NCBI RefSeq assembly: GCF_021390495.1
Contig: NZ_JAJEJP010000003.1
Coordinates: 744,001 to 808,000 of the forward strand
Length of the DNA stretch: 64,000 nucleotides
DNA from: Paraburkholderia sp. ZP32-5
GTDB taxonomy: Bacteria > Pseudomonadota > Gammaproteobacteria > Burkholderiales > Burkholderiaceae
Direction of reading: 5' to 3'
Shown one piece after another: positions 46,023 through 54,169 of the stretch. Positions within the stretch are counted from its first letter, which is position 1; each line of letters starts with the position of its first letter. The notes under the pieces are model-generated. The model did not search any database and was not told the origin of the DNA. It was given only the letters and a program-made list of their open reading frames with translations. A program made the position numbers and the translations under genes.

Positions 46023-47294
46023 TTAGTTGGCCAGCGCCTCGGGCGCGCCGGTCACGACTGCCGGCGCTTCGACTACCGACAGGCTTGCGTCGGCGACCAG
46101 AATGCCGTCGTCCACGGCCTTGCGGACCTCGGCCGTCGACATGCCCGCGTCGAGAAACACCTGTTCATTGTGCTCGCCACGCAATGCCGGTGCGGCGCGC
46201 ATGCCCAGTTCGTCGTCCGAGAAGTGCCACGGATAGCCATGAATCAGATACGAGCCGCCCCGACGGTCAGACACCTCGTGTACCGCGCCCCACTGCTTTG
46301 CCCAATCGGTATCAGCTACCTCCTTCAGGGAGCGAATCTGTCCCATCGCGATCTTGGCTTCGTCGAGTTGTGCATCGAGCGTTGCGAGGTCGCGGAACGA
46401 CAGCATCCACGACTGGATCAGCGCGTGGAGTTCGTCATAGTTTTGCAGACGCATTTCCGCGGTGCTGAAGCGCGGATCCGCCAGTAGATCCATGCGACGC
46501 ATTGCGCGCAGATAATTGGGGAACGTGTTGCTGCCGACGATGCTTTGTGCCGCGACGAACTCCTCTCCAGCCGGACCGAAGAAATGCGGGCCGTCCGCCG
46601 CGCCCAGCGCACCGGGTTCAGCGCCGGTGTCGACGCCTGCCAGGTCGAGGTGAGCTCGTTCATTGATCGACAGCAGCACCGCCATCATCGCTACGTCGAT
46701 GTACTGGCCATGTCCCGTCACGTCGCGTTTGCGGATCGCGGCCAGTACGGCGATGGTCGCCTGCAGGCCCGCATAGACGTCCGCATGCGATAGCGGGTCG
46801 GCCCATTTGCGCGCGCTGCCGGTGAGATCGAAATGGCGCATCGTGTTGTGCGTGAAGCCGGCTTCGGCCTGTACGGTCGGCGCGTATGCCATGCGCGACG
46901 CCCACGGGCCGTCCTGGCCGTAGCCCGTGATGGACACATACACGAGTCGCGGATTGCGCGCCGCGAGCGACTTGTAGTCGAGGCCAAAAGCCTTGAGCGT
47001 GCCAGCGCGGAAATTCTCGACCACGATGTCTGCTTCGTCGCACAAGCGCAACACCAACTCACGCGCGTTCTTAACGTTGAGGTCGATACTGACGTTGCGC
47101 TTGCCACTGTTCTGCTGTGCGTAGTAGCCGGACATGCCGTTGTTGGCCGGAAACGACGCGCGCGACACGTCGGGCCGCGGCGGCTCGATCTTGACGACGT
47201 CTGCGCCGAGATCGGCGAGCGTGCGCGCGCACAGCGGCCCGGCGAGCACCCGGGAGAAATCGACGACCTTGAGACCTTCAAGCGGACCTGGCAT
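46023..47294 (-). CDS. CaiB/BaiF family CoA-transferase (family III)
   Basis: A 423-residue enzyme with the family-III start LEGLKVVDFSRVLAGPLCAR. The catalytic Asp lies in SHADVYAGLQATIAVLAA, followed by TGHGQYIDVAMM. These enzymes transfer CoA between acids, or from succinyl-CoA to a carboxylic acid, through an aspartyl-CoA thioester. It starts one base beyond the stop of the upstream enoyl-CoA hydratase, so both are in one operon whose promoter carries the ATGTTAA-N5-TTAACAT dyad. Its role would be activation of an imported acid to its CoA ester. Confidence 0.9.
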   Translation of the reverse strand: MPGPLEGLKVVDFSRVLAGPLCARTLADLGADVVKIEPPRPDVSRASFPANNGMSGYYAQQNSGKRNVSIDLNVKNARELVLRLCDEADIVVENFRAGTLKAFGLDYKSLAARNPRLVYVSITGYGQDGPWASRMAYAPTVQAEAGFTHNTMRHFDLTGSARKWADPLSHADVYAGLQATIAVLAAIRKRDVTGHGQYIDVAMMAVLLSINERAHLDLAGVDTGAEPGALGAADGPHFFGPAGEEFVAAQSIVGSNTFPNYLRAMRRMDLLADPRFSTAEMRLQNYDELHALIQSWMLSFRDLATLDAQLDEAKIAMGQIRSLKEVADTDWAKQWGAVHEVSDRRGGSYLIHGYPWHFSDDELGMRAAPALRGEHNEQVFLDAGMSTAEVRKAVDDGILVADASLSVVEAPAVVTGAPEALAN

Positions 47295-47295
47295 A

Positions 47296-48072
47296 TCAGT
47301 TCCCCTCGAAGACGGCGGTGCCGGGGCCGTTCTTGTCGAATGCTTCCAGCCCGCGCTTCAGATCGGCCGAAGCCCAGATCGGCTTTTGCAACTCGAACAT
47401 TGCTTCGTCGGCGGCTTGCAGCCCCTCGTTGATGGCGACGCGAACCAGTCGCTTGGTGGCGGTGTGCGCAACAGTCGGGCCGGCCGCGAGCTCCTGTGCG
47501 ACCGACATCGAGACCTCGTCGAGCTTGTCATCCGGTACGACCAGATTGATCATGCCCCAGCGTTCGAGCGTCGCGGCGTCGTAGCGGCGGCCGAGCATTG
47601 CCAGTTCCTTGGCGCGCGCCGGGCCAACCCGCATCACCTGACGCTGGATCCCGCCGAGCAGCGGGTGCAGGCCGAGCGCCACTTCCACTGAGCCGATCTT
47701 TGCCGATTCGGCGACCACGCTGTAATCGCAGGCGAGCACCACTTCGAAGCCACCGCCAAGGCACGTGCCGTTCACCGCGACCACGATTGGAATCGGGCAC
47801 GTTTCGAATGCGTTCAGGACTTCGAGGGGATCAATCAGCGACTTACCTTCACGTGCAATGCGGTCCGGGAACAGACTCACTTCGGCACCCGCCGAGAAGT
47901 GCCGCAGCCCGCTGCGCAGGAGGATGGCGCGCGAGCCCTGCTTGACCGCCTCGTCGAATTCGCCGAGCAGCGCACGGTACATCGTTGGTCCCACCAAGTT
48001 GTACGGTCGGTGATTCATCGTCAGTACCGTTACCCGGCCGACTATTTCTTTCTGCACAATCCCTTCACTCAT
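47296..48072 (-). CDS. Enoyl-CoA hydratase/isomerase family protein
   Basis: A 258-residue crotonase-fold protein. The oxyanion hole is formed by HFSAGAEVSLF and NGTCLGGGFEVVLA. The SVEVALGLHPLLGG segment has a Glu at the first catalytic position, but the second Glu position is not obvious, so the chemistry may differ from simple hydration (isomerase, hydrolase or C-C lyase). It is the first gene of the operon with the CoA-transferase. Operator copy 1 lies 43 bases upstream of its start. Confidence 0.88.
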   Translation of the reverse strand: MSEGIVQKEIVGRVTVLTMNHRPYNLVGPTMYRALLGEFDEAVKQGSRAILLRSGLRHFSAGAEVSLFPDRIAREGKSLIDPLEVLNAFETCPIPIVVAVNGTCLGGGFEVVLACDYSVVAESAKIGSVEVALGLHPLLGGIQRQVMRVGPARAKELAMLGRRYDAATLERWGMINLVVPDDKLDEVSMSVAQELAAGPTVAHTATKRLVRVAINEGLQAADEAMFELQKPIWASADLKRGLEAFDKNGPGTAVFEGN

Positions 48073-48114
48073 TTTTGCTCCGTATCGTCGAAATTTTTAA
48101 CAGCACATCACTTA

Positions 48115-48133
48115 ATGTTAAATGGCTTAACAT
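48115..48133. promoter_or_regulatory. 19-bp dyad, copy 1 (ATGTTAA-ATGGC-TTAACAT)
   Basis: A perfect dyad with seven-base arms and a five-base centre, 43 bp before the enoyl-CoA hydratase start. The same dyad, with up to two changed arm positions, recurs at 51073, 52516, 56678 and 58592, always upstream of a transport, taxis or CoA-metabolism gene. Confidence 0.7.
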
Positions 48134-48197
48134 CTAGATTGCATGTAAGGACCCGTATTTCTCCTCGTCCAGGATGCATGCGTTGTTCGCTGGACGC

Positions 48198-48926
48198 TTA
48201 CACGATCTTTTTATGAAGCTGGATGTCCACGAGACTGATCTCGACGAAAACCCTGGTTACGTCGGGCGCGCCGTCTTCCAGGCGGGCCAGACTGCGCCGC
48301 TTCCTGGGAAAAACAATGCCGTCGATATTGGCGTGATCCCACATGTAATGCGCAATCGGACCGCTGTTCGTTATCTCGGACGTATAGTCCACCCGCATGA
48401 TGTAGCCGCGCTCGTCGACGTAAAACGTCTGTTCCTGGCAATGGGCCGCAATGTCCGGTGGAAAATTGACCACCAGGCGGCGCCATGTCTTGCCGTGCTC
48501 GTTCCACGGCTCCATTTCATGCGTGGTCACGCCGTCCCATGTAAAGAAAAACGGTGTAGCCAGGTAGTTCCACATTGCATAGCCGCTGAAGTAAGCCAGA
48601 TGCAGTGGGTCCCATGCGCTGGTAAACGATTGCCCGTTGAACGCATCTCGAGGATTTGCGCGGACGCTTTTCGCGCCGCTTGCCGATTCGATGACGGTTT
48701 CGTCCGGCGTGCACAGACTGCGCGCCCCCGTCTCGATGAATGGGTTAAAGCTCACGAATTGCCGGTGGCAATCGATGCTGATACTGATGTCCTTGAATAC
48801 CTCGTGATAACCCTTGCGTGTCCAGAGCGGACCGAGGGCTGAGCCCGAGATTTCGATGCCATGAAGCGCATTCCAGCGTTCGACGCCACCATGTGCGTCA
48901 AGCACGGTCTGGGTCAGTTGATCCAT
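48198..48926 (-). CDS. AHGG-family protein C, cytoplasmic (uncharacterised)
   Basis: A 242-residue protein without a signal peptide. Blocks shared with B: TQTVLDAHGGVERWNALHGI, LAYFSGYAMWNYLATPFFFT with W-DGV following, HGKTWRRLVVNFPPDIAAHC, EQTFYVDERGYIMRVDY and AHYMWDHANIDGIVFPRKRR. The Tyr-Pro block near residue 70 is weaker than in A and B (FNPFIETGARSL). It is divergent from an Asp-nucleophile alpha/beta-hydrolase at 49258, just as protein A is adjacent to such a hydrolase. Function unknown. Confidence 0.8.
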   Translation of the reverse strand: MDQLTQTVLDAHGGVERWNALHGIEISGSALGPLWTRKGYHEVFKDISISIDCHRQFVSFNPFIETGARSLCTPDETVIESASGAKSVRANPRDAFNGQSFTSAWDPLHLAYFSGYAMWNYLATPFFFTWDGVTTHEMEPWNEHGKTWRRLVVNFPPDIAAHCQEQTFYVDERGYIMRVDYTSEITNSGPIAHYMWDHANIDGIVFPRKRRSLARLEDGAPDVTRVFVEISLVDIQLHKKIV

Positions 48927-49257
48927 AAAATTGTCTCCTCGCTTTGTGGGCGTACCGGCAAAGCGGCTCGCGCGTTATTTGAAGTTCACACTGTTAATTT
49001 TGATCATAGACGCGACCGACGGTCCCGTCAAGTGGTCTGATTTCGTCGCTGCGCCCTGCGTTTGTTCCAACTCGTGTTCGCGATAGCGCAACAACGCAGT
49101 GTCCCGACGACAAGGCTGCTGTCGCAAAAGATGTTCGAGTCGACAGTACGCGGACGAAAAATGCCGTTTGCTTATTTAGCGCATGATGGTACGCTAAATA
49201 AGCGTCGAGTTGCGATGATGCAGGCGCAATTAACAAACCCCTTCAGGAGAAATCTAA
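48927..49257. other. Divergent region between AHGG protein C and the hydrolase
   Basis: 331 bp with no gene. It contains the perfect dyad at 49171-49202 listed separately, a GACCG-A-CGGTC dyad near 49015-49025, and a TGTTAA half-site near 48992 that is not a full copy of the 19-bp motif. Both divergent promoters should be here. Confidence 0.4.
49171..49202. promoter_or_regulatory. Perfect 11-bp inverted repeat upstream of the hydrolase
   Basis: CTTATTTAGCG and CGCTAAATAAG are exact complements separated by a ten-base loop, ending 55 bp before the hydrolase start. It could be a repressor site (the convergent TetR gene at 50221-50793 is the nearest candidate) or an mRNA hairpin. Two turns between arm centres suit a dimeric regulator. 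Confidence 0.6.
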
Positions 49258-50154
49258 ATGGCAGACACCGCATTGCAACCCACTGGCTTCGAGGAGCACC
49301 GCGTGCCGCGCTCGTATCACACGTTGTATGCGCGCGAGTACCCGGGCGAAGGCCCGGCATTTGTGCTCATGCACGGTTTCCCCGACAATTTACGCATCTA
49401 CGAGCGACTCGGGCCTGTGCTGTCGAGTTTGGGTCGCCGTGCGATCTGTTTTGACTTCCTGGGCTATGGTCTTTCCGACAAGCCTGAGTCGTACAACTAC
49501 ACGACGTCTGGCCTCCTGGAGGATATCGATGCCATCGTCGCTCACTTCAAGCTCGAACAATTCGTTCCCGTGGGGCACGATGCTTCCGGCTGCACTGCGA
49601 TCAACTGGGCGCTCGACCACAAATCGAGCGTCAGTGGTGTCGCACTTCTGAACATGTTCTACGGCGATTCGCCGACGCTGCGCTTTCCCCCATTTGTCGG
49701 CTTCTTCTCCGAACCGAAATATCGCGACGTGCAAAAGGCGATGATTGCCGATTTGCCAATCTTCGGATGGTTGCAGAAGTTCACTGGAAACCAGTTCTGC
49801 AAGGGAGGGACGGAACAACAGGTGGCCGACCATGAAGGCTGCATTGCATCGGCGGTGCGCGAACAGTTCATGCGGCAGCCGAACCCGGCGCCGGCATTTC
49901 TCGCGTTGACGGGTGAACTGCTCGAATCGGTCCGCTACAACACGTCGCGGACGCCAGAGCTGGCCAGATTCGACAAGCCGGTTTCGCTGATTTGGGGCGA
50001 TCGTGATCCGTATCTCACGATCGACGTCGCACGACATCTGCGCACGCAGTTCGGCTCGGCCCGGTTGCATGAACTGGCGAGTCAGGGGCATTGGCCGCAG
50101 GTCGACGTACCGGAGACAGTAGCGCGGCACCTGATCGAGGACTTCCCGGCGTGA
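49258..50154 (+). CDS. Alpha/beta-hydrolase with Asp nucleophile (epoxide hydrolase/dehalogenase-like)
   Basis: A 298-residue cytoplasmic protein with CAGGAG just upstream. Oxyanion motif MHGFPDNLRIYERL, nucleophile elbow VGHDASGC with Asp, acid in WGDRDPYLT and His in SQGHWPQVD. The GHD elbow is shared by epoxide hydrolases and haloacid/haloalkane dehalogenases and distinguishes them from Ser esterases. It is related in type, but not closely in sequence, to the Tat-exported hydrolase at 35212-36201. It is divergent from AHGG protein C and convergent with a TetR gene. Confidence 0.87.
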   Translation: MADTALQPTGFEEHRVPRSYHTLYAREYPGEGPAFVLMHGFPDNLRIYERLGPVLSSLGRRAICFDFLGYGLSDKPESYNYTTSGLLEDIDAIVAHFKLEQFVPVGHDASGCTAINWALDHKSSVSGVALLNMFYGDSPTLRFPPFVGFFSEPKYRDVQKAMIADLPIFGWLQKFTGNQFCKGGTEQQVADHEGCIASAVREQFMRQPNPAPAFLALTGELLESVRYNTSRTPELARFDKPVSLIWGDRDPYLTIDVARHLRTQFGSARLHELASQGHWPQVDVPETVARHLIEDFPA

Positions 50155-50220
50155 TTCCGGGGCATCCTGGCTAATCGGGATGCGAGTCGAGGCTACGGCC
50201 TCGACTTCCGCGCAGCGCCA

Positions 50221-50793
50221 CTACTCGTTGCCGAGCAACTCGCGAACGCTGTCGAGAATCTCTTCGGAAAGCGTGCTATCGGATACGACCCGCGACATCA
50301 TCAGCGCGCCTACCATCGAGGCCGCCGTGGCAAGTGCTCGGCGTTTGCGCGGTTCTTCCGTGGCGCCGGTCAGTTGTGCTGCGACAAGGTGGACCAGCTT
50401 CAGGAAGCCATCCGTGGCAACATCGCGAATCGCGTCGTCGGCGCGCGTCAGTTCGGTGCCTATTGCAGCAAAGGGGCAGCCCGAGTCGATCTGGTTACGG
50501 TGCCGGACAGAAACATAGGAATCGAGCAAGGCAGATAGTCCAGTCTTCGATTCACGATCGGCTACCGCTTTCGTGACGCGCTGGATCATGTGATCCGCCG
50601 CTTCCGCGGTGGCTTCCGCAATCAACTGGTTCTTGGAAGAAAAATGCCGATAGAAGGCGCCGGGCGTGAGACCGGATCTTGTCATTACCTCTGCCACGCC
50701 TGCGGAGGCAATGCCCCGCAAGCGAAGCTCCATCGACGCTTCCTTCACGATTTTCTGTCTTGTCAGTGCGGTTTCGCTACGTGATTTGCGCAT
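50221..50793 (-). CDS. TetR-family transcriptional regulator
   Basis: The start at 50793 is preceded by GGGAG on the minus strand; the frame is open upstream to 50817. The 190-residue protein has the TetR helix-turn-helix (TALTRQKIVKEASMELRLRG, then VMTRSGLTPGAFYRHFSSK), and the C-terminal region GCPFAAIGTEL is typical of the AcrR/NemR-like group. An imperfect CGTACG-centred dyad (AAACCGTACGTTC, 50924-50936) lies upstream of its start and could be its own operator. It is a candidate regulator of the neighbouring hydrolase and AHGG protein C. Confidence 0.88.
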   Translation of the reverse strand: MRKSRSETALTRQKIVKEASMELRLRGIASAGVAEVMTRSGLTPGAFYRHFSSKNQLIAEATAEAADHMIQRVTKAVADRESKTGLSALLDSYVSVRHRNQIDSGCPFAAIGTELTRADDAIRDVATDGFLKLVHLVAAQLTGATEEPRKRRALATAASMVGALMMSRVVSDSTLSEEILDSVRELLGNE

Positions 50794-51104
50794 CGTTTGC
50801 TCCCAGCATGTCGTCAAGCAGACACCCTGGTGAAGAACCCGGAACCAGGGAGAGTGCCATGAAGGGCAAATCGGGATTGCCCATTGATTAGCGTCTTACT
50901 ATACTCTAAAAATCAGTTTTTAAACCGTACGTTCAGTGAGCTGGCCGGGAGCATTGAGGGATTCGATGCAACGGACCCCCGTACGGGAAGTATCTGCCCG
51001 CGGAAGGACGGGAGACTCACGTCAGGCAAGCCAGGAAGTGAACAGTAAAGACATAGGCCGATTCCGGCCTTAATGTTAACGCATAAAACATTAGTGGGAG
51101 ACAT
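50794..51104. promoter_or_regulatory. Divergent region between TetR and the AAHS transporter
   Basis: 311 bp without a gene. It holds the CGTACG-centred dyad near 50924-50936 on the TetR side and the 19-bp dyad copy 2 at 51073-51091 on the transporter side, so the two divergent genes probably obey different regulators. Confidence 0.45.
51073..51091. promoter_or_regulatory. 19-bp dyad, copy 2 (ATGTTAA-CGCAT-AAAACAT)
   Basis: The left arm is identical to copy 1 and the right arm differs at two positions. Outer symmetry is extended by one base on each side (A...T). It ends 13 bases before the transporter ATG and just before the Shine-Dalgarno sequence, so it would lie in the 5' leader or over the start of transcription. 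Confidence 0.6.
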
Positions 51105-52463
51105 ATGAGCAACTCAACACGGTTCGCGATCGTCATCGATGTTCAGGAGTTTATCGATAGACGTCCATTGACAGCACGACACATGGTCATTCTCGTTTTA
51201 TGCCTTCTCATGATGGTCGCCGATGGGTTCGATACGGCATCGATTGGCTTTGTCGTGCCCGCGCTGATGAAGGAATGGGGCGTCGCGACAAAGGCATTTG
51301 GTCTTGCCGTCTCGGCGTCGGTGGTGGGACTGGCGCTCGGGGCAATTATTTCCGGACCAATCGCCGACAAGCTGGGACGTAAGCCGGTCCTGCTCGTATC
51401 GGTTGCGGGCTTCGGAATATTTTCTCTTGCAGCGACGACGTCGACCACGTTGACGGCACTCGCAATCTGGCGATTCCTGACCGGCTTGGGTCTGGGCGCT
51501 GCATCGCCGAACGCGACCACGTTGCTGGCCGAATGGGTGCCAGCGCGTTGCCGCGCCTTCATGCTCAATCTGATGTATTGCGGATTTACTCTGGGCGCGG
51601 CAGCGGGGGGATTTCTGGCCGGGGCGATTATCCCGGCGTACGGATGGAAGGGTGTCTTCGTCGCCGGCGGACTCACGCCGCTGATATTCGTCCTACTGGC
51701 CATCCCGTTTCTGCCGGAGTCCACACGTTTCATGGTCGCGAAAAAGTGGAGTCCCGAGAGGATTCGTCATGCGTTGGCGTCAGTGGGTGGTGTGGATCTC
51801 GCTCAGGACTATGATTTTCGAGTAGGCAGCGACGATTCCGCCGTTCGGGACACGCGAGTCTGGAAGATCCTGTTCTCGGATGCATTCCGTAGCGGCACGA
51901 TCATGATGTGGATTGCCTTTTTTATGGGCAATACGATCTTTTACATGATGGCCAGCTGGCTGCCGACCATGATCAGGCAATCTGGTATCCCATTGCAGAG
52001 CGCTGCTGTGTATGCGGCACTCTTTCCTCTGGGCGGTGCAATCGGCGGGGCAGTGTGCGGGCGGTTAATGGATCGTATGAATCCCCACATTTCGATTTCG
52101 GGAGCATGGACCTTTGCCGGCATATTTATCTTCCTGCTCGCTGGCTTTGTGCATGATGTGAATCTAGTTCCATCGCTGACGTTTCTGGCGGGCTTCATGG
52201 TGGGCGCCGCACTGATTTCGACGCCGACGCTAGCGGCCATGTTCTATCCGACGCAGTCGAGAGCTAGCGGTGTGTCGTGGATGGCGGGAGTCGGCAGACT
52301 GGGTGGCGTGGTGGGAGCGTATCTGGGGGCGCTTCTGCTTGGTGGCGGACTGGCCGGCGCGGATGTAGTGCGATTGCTGGCGGTGCCTGCTCTTGCCGCC
52401 GCACTTGCGATTGCCTGCAAAGGATGGTTGAGCCGGGGAGCAGGCGTTACGGCCAAAGCCTGA
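51105..52463 (+). CDS. MFS transporter, aromatic acid:H+ symporter (AAHS) family
   Basis: A 452-residue twelve-segment carrier. TM1 contains MVADGFDTASIGFVVPAL, the DGFD-type signature of the PcaK/BenK/MhpT family, and the loop 2-3 motif is GPIADKLGRKPVLL. GGGAGACAT precedes the ATG. These proteins bring aromatic or related carboxylates into the cytoplasm by proton symport. Operator copy 2 sits directly before it, linking it to the CoA-transferase, TTT, chemoreceptor and porin genes. Confidence 0.9.
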   Translation: MSNSTRFAIVIDVQEFIDRRPLTARHMVILVLCLLMMVADGFDTASIGFVVPALMKEWGVATKAFGLAVSASVVGLALGAIISGPIADKLGRKPVLLVSVAGFGIFSLAATTSTTLTALAIWRFLTGLGLGAASPNATTLLAEWVPARCRAFMLNLMYCGFTLGAAAGGFLAGAIIPAYGWKGVFVAGGLTPLIFVLLAIPFLPESTRFMVAKKWSPERIRHALASVGGVDLAQDYDFRVGSDDSAVRDTRVWKILFSDAFRSGTIMMWIAFFMGNTIFYMMASWLPTMIRQSGIPLQSAAVYAALFPLGGAIGGAVCGRLMDRMNPHISISGAWTFAGIFIFLLAGFVHDVNLVPSLTFLAGFMVGAALISTPTLAAMFYPTQSRASGVSWMAGVGRLGGVVGAYLGALLLGGGLAGADVVRLLAVPALAAALAIACKGWLSRGAGVTAKA

Positions 52464-52515
52464 GCGGATGCCGGCGGAGCGCCAGGGAATGTATGGATAC
52501 AATCATTGGCATTTG

Positions 52516-52534
52516 ATGTTATTGTAGTTAACAT
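52516..52534. promoter_or_regulatory. 19-bp dyad, copy 3 (ATGTTAT-TGTAG-TTAACAT)
   Basis: One mismatch to the perfect dyad (last base of the left arm). It is 70 bp before the start of the tripartite transporter operon and within the 140-bp gap after the AAHS carrier, giving that operon its own control point. Confidence 0.7.
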
Positions 52535-52603
52535 TGAAGTCTGGTGCAGACCATGAGCCGTATCCAGTCTGTCGCCGCGTCGGCATAACAGAGGAGATGA
52601 GCC

Positions 52604-53575
52604 GTGAAGAGAGCCTTTGTCCGTTTGATCGCCACGGCTGTGGCTGCGTGTGCGGTAATTCTGCCATTGGCTGCGTTCGCTGATGGAGGCTGGTCGTGCA
52701 ATACCATCCGCATTCTGGTGCCCTACGCGGCGGGCGGCGGCACGGATATCGTTGCGCGCATCGTGGCGAGCAAGCTCGGAGAAGACCTGCACAACACGGT
52801 GATCGTCGACAACCGCCCCGGTGGGAAGTCGATCATCGCGTATCAGGAGCTTTTGAGGGCACGTGCGGACGGTTGCACGTTGCTGCTCGACAACTCGTCG
52901 CATTCGATCCAGTCTGTCTATCGCGATCTACCTTATGACCCGCAAAGGGATTTTCAGGCGGTTTCCGAGGTTGCGCTGGGGCCGACGTTGCTTGCCACGT
53001 CCACGTCGTTTCCCGCGTCGAACCTCAAGGAATTTGTTGGGCAAGCCAAAAAGGGCGACGTGAAGTATGGCTCTTACGGTGTAGGCACCTCATCTCATCT
53101 GGATGGCGAAACATTGAGTGTCGACGCGTCGGCATCCATGACGCATGTGCCTTATCGCGGCTCAGCGCCGGCGCTCAATGATCTGGTCGGTGGTCATATC
53201 CAGGCGCTCTTTGTCGACGGCCTCGCGGCCCGGCCGTTACTGAAGGCCGGCAAGATCCGAGCGATCGCCGCAGTAGGGCAGGTTCGCTGGAAGGCGTTTC
53301 CCGATGTGCCAACCTTCGGTGAGCTGGGTTATGCGGATCTGAGCTCGCCTGGTTGGTGGGGTATTTTCACCGGTGCCAAAGTGCCTGCTGCTTATGTGAA
53401 CCAGATCTCCGACACGCTCAAGAAGATCGTGGCGGAGCCTGATACCGTCCAGAAAATGTGGGAGATCGGCGCCGAGGCCTACACGAACGGACCCGCCGCA
53501 TTCACTTCAGTCACTGCGACGGAATCGGCGCGCTGGCAGGCAATCGTCGCGAAGCGGCACATCGTGCTCGAGTGA
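52604..53575 (+). CDS. Tripartite tricarboxylate transporter substrate-binding protein (Bug family)
   Basis: The start is the GTG at 52604 with GAGGAG at 52591-52596. The 323-residue protein has a signal peptide (KRAFVRLIATAVAACAVILP, cleavage after AFA). The mature protein begins as Bug proteins do: IRILVPYAAGGGTDIVARIV, IVDNRPGGKSIIAYQ, and later VPYRGSAPALNDLVGGHIQA and VPTFGELGY. It is the periplasmic receptor that binds a carboxylate and delivers it to TctA/TctB. It is followed by both membrane subunits. Confidence 0.93.
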   Translation: MKRAFVRLIATAVAACAVILPLAAFADGGWSCNTIRILVPYAAGGGTDIVARIVASKLGEDLHNTVIVDNRPGGKSIIAYQELLRARADGCTLLLDNSSHSIQSVYRDLPYDPQRDFQAVSEVALGPTLLATSTSFPASNLKEFVGQAKKGDVKYGSYGVGTSSHLDGETLSVDASASMTHVPYRGSAPALNDLVGGHIQALFVDGLAARPLLKAGKIRAIAAVGQVRWKAFPDVPTFGELGYADLSSPGWWGIFTGAKVPAAYVNQISDTLKKIVAEPDTVQKMWEIGAEAYTNGPAAFTSVTATESARWQAIVAKRHIVLE

Positions 53576-53662
53576 GCATGTCCGTGCGATACGGTACGAG
53601 CGCCGTACAAGGACGGGGAGCTTGTGTCTCCGGATTTTTCCAATAGAGATGGAGCGTACGCG

Positions 53663-54169
53663 ATGCGAGGGTTGAGGTGGGCCACTAGGCATCGTCTGGG
53701 CGGACTATTGCTGGTTGCAACAGGCACGGCCACCGCAATCGCGGGCTGGCGCTACGGCGTCGGCAGTGTCAAGGCCATGGGGGCCGGCTTCATGCCGACT
53801 GCTTGCGGGATTCTGTTGAGCCTGGTCGGCGTTGCGGTACTGGCAAGCGGCGAGCCGCACGAAGACGCTTACGAGGAAACACCGCACGGCAAGGCACACG
53901 GTAACTCGCAGGTCGCGAAGGACGTTCTGTCGGCATGGCGTGGTCCGGGTTACATGATGTTGTCAGTTGCCGCTTTCGTTGTACTGGGCGGCATGCTGGG
54001 ACTCGTGGCGGCGTCTTTTGGTTCGGTTTATCTTGCTGCTCTTGCGGATCGCAAGAACTCCTGGCGCGAGGCCGCTTTGCTCGCAACGGCGGCAACGCTG
54101 GTCAGTATTACCGTGTTTCACTACGGGTTGTCACTGCAGATGCCGCTCTTTAACGGAGAATGGTTCTAA
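53663..54169 (+). CDS. Tripartite tricarboxylate transporter small membrane subunit (TctB)
   Basis: The start at 53663 has GGAG at 53651-53654. A 168-residue protein with four hydrophobic segments (RLGGLLLVATGTATAIAG, GILLSLVGVAVLASG, MMLSVAAFVVLGGMLGLVAA, AALLATAATLVSITVFHYGL), the TctB pattern including GAGFMP. The stop codon overlaps the next start (TAATG), so TctB and TctA are translationally coupled. Confidence 0.88.
   Translation: MRGLRWATRHRLGGLLLVATGTATAIAGWRYGVGSVKAMGAGFMPTACGILLSLVGVAVLASGEPHEDAYEETPHGKAHGNSQVAKDVLSAWRGPGYMMLSVAAFVVLGGMLGLVAASFGSVYLAALADRKNSWREAALLATAATLVSITVFHYGLSLQMPLFNGEWF

Noticed and set aside
48622..48639. GTAAACG inside AHGG gene C as another TetR operator
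   Set aside because: No second arm at the required distance and it lies within coding sequence.
48984..49010. Possible sixth copy of the 19-bp dyad near TGTTAA upstream of AHGG protein C
   Set aside because: Only the left arm matches; the right arm position reads ATCATAG, so it is a half-site at best.
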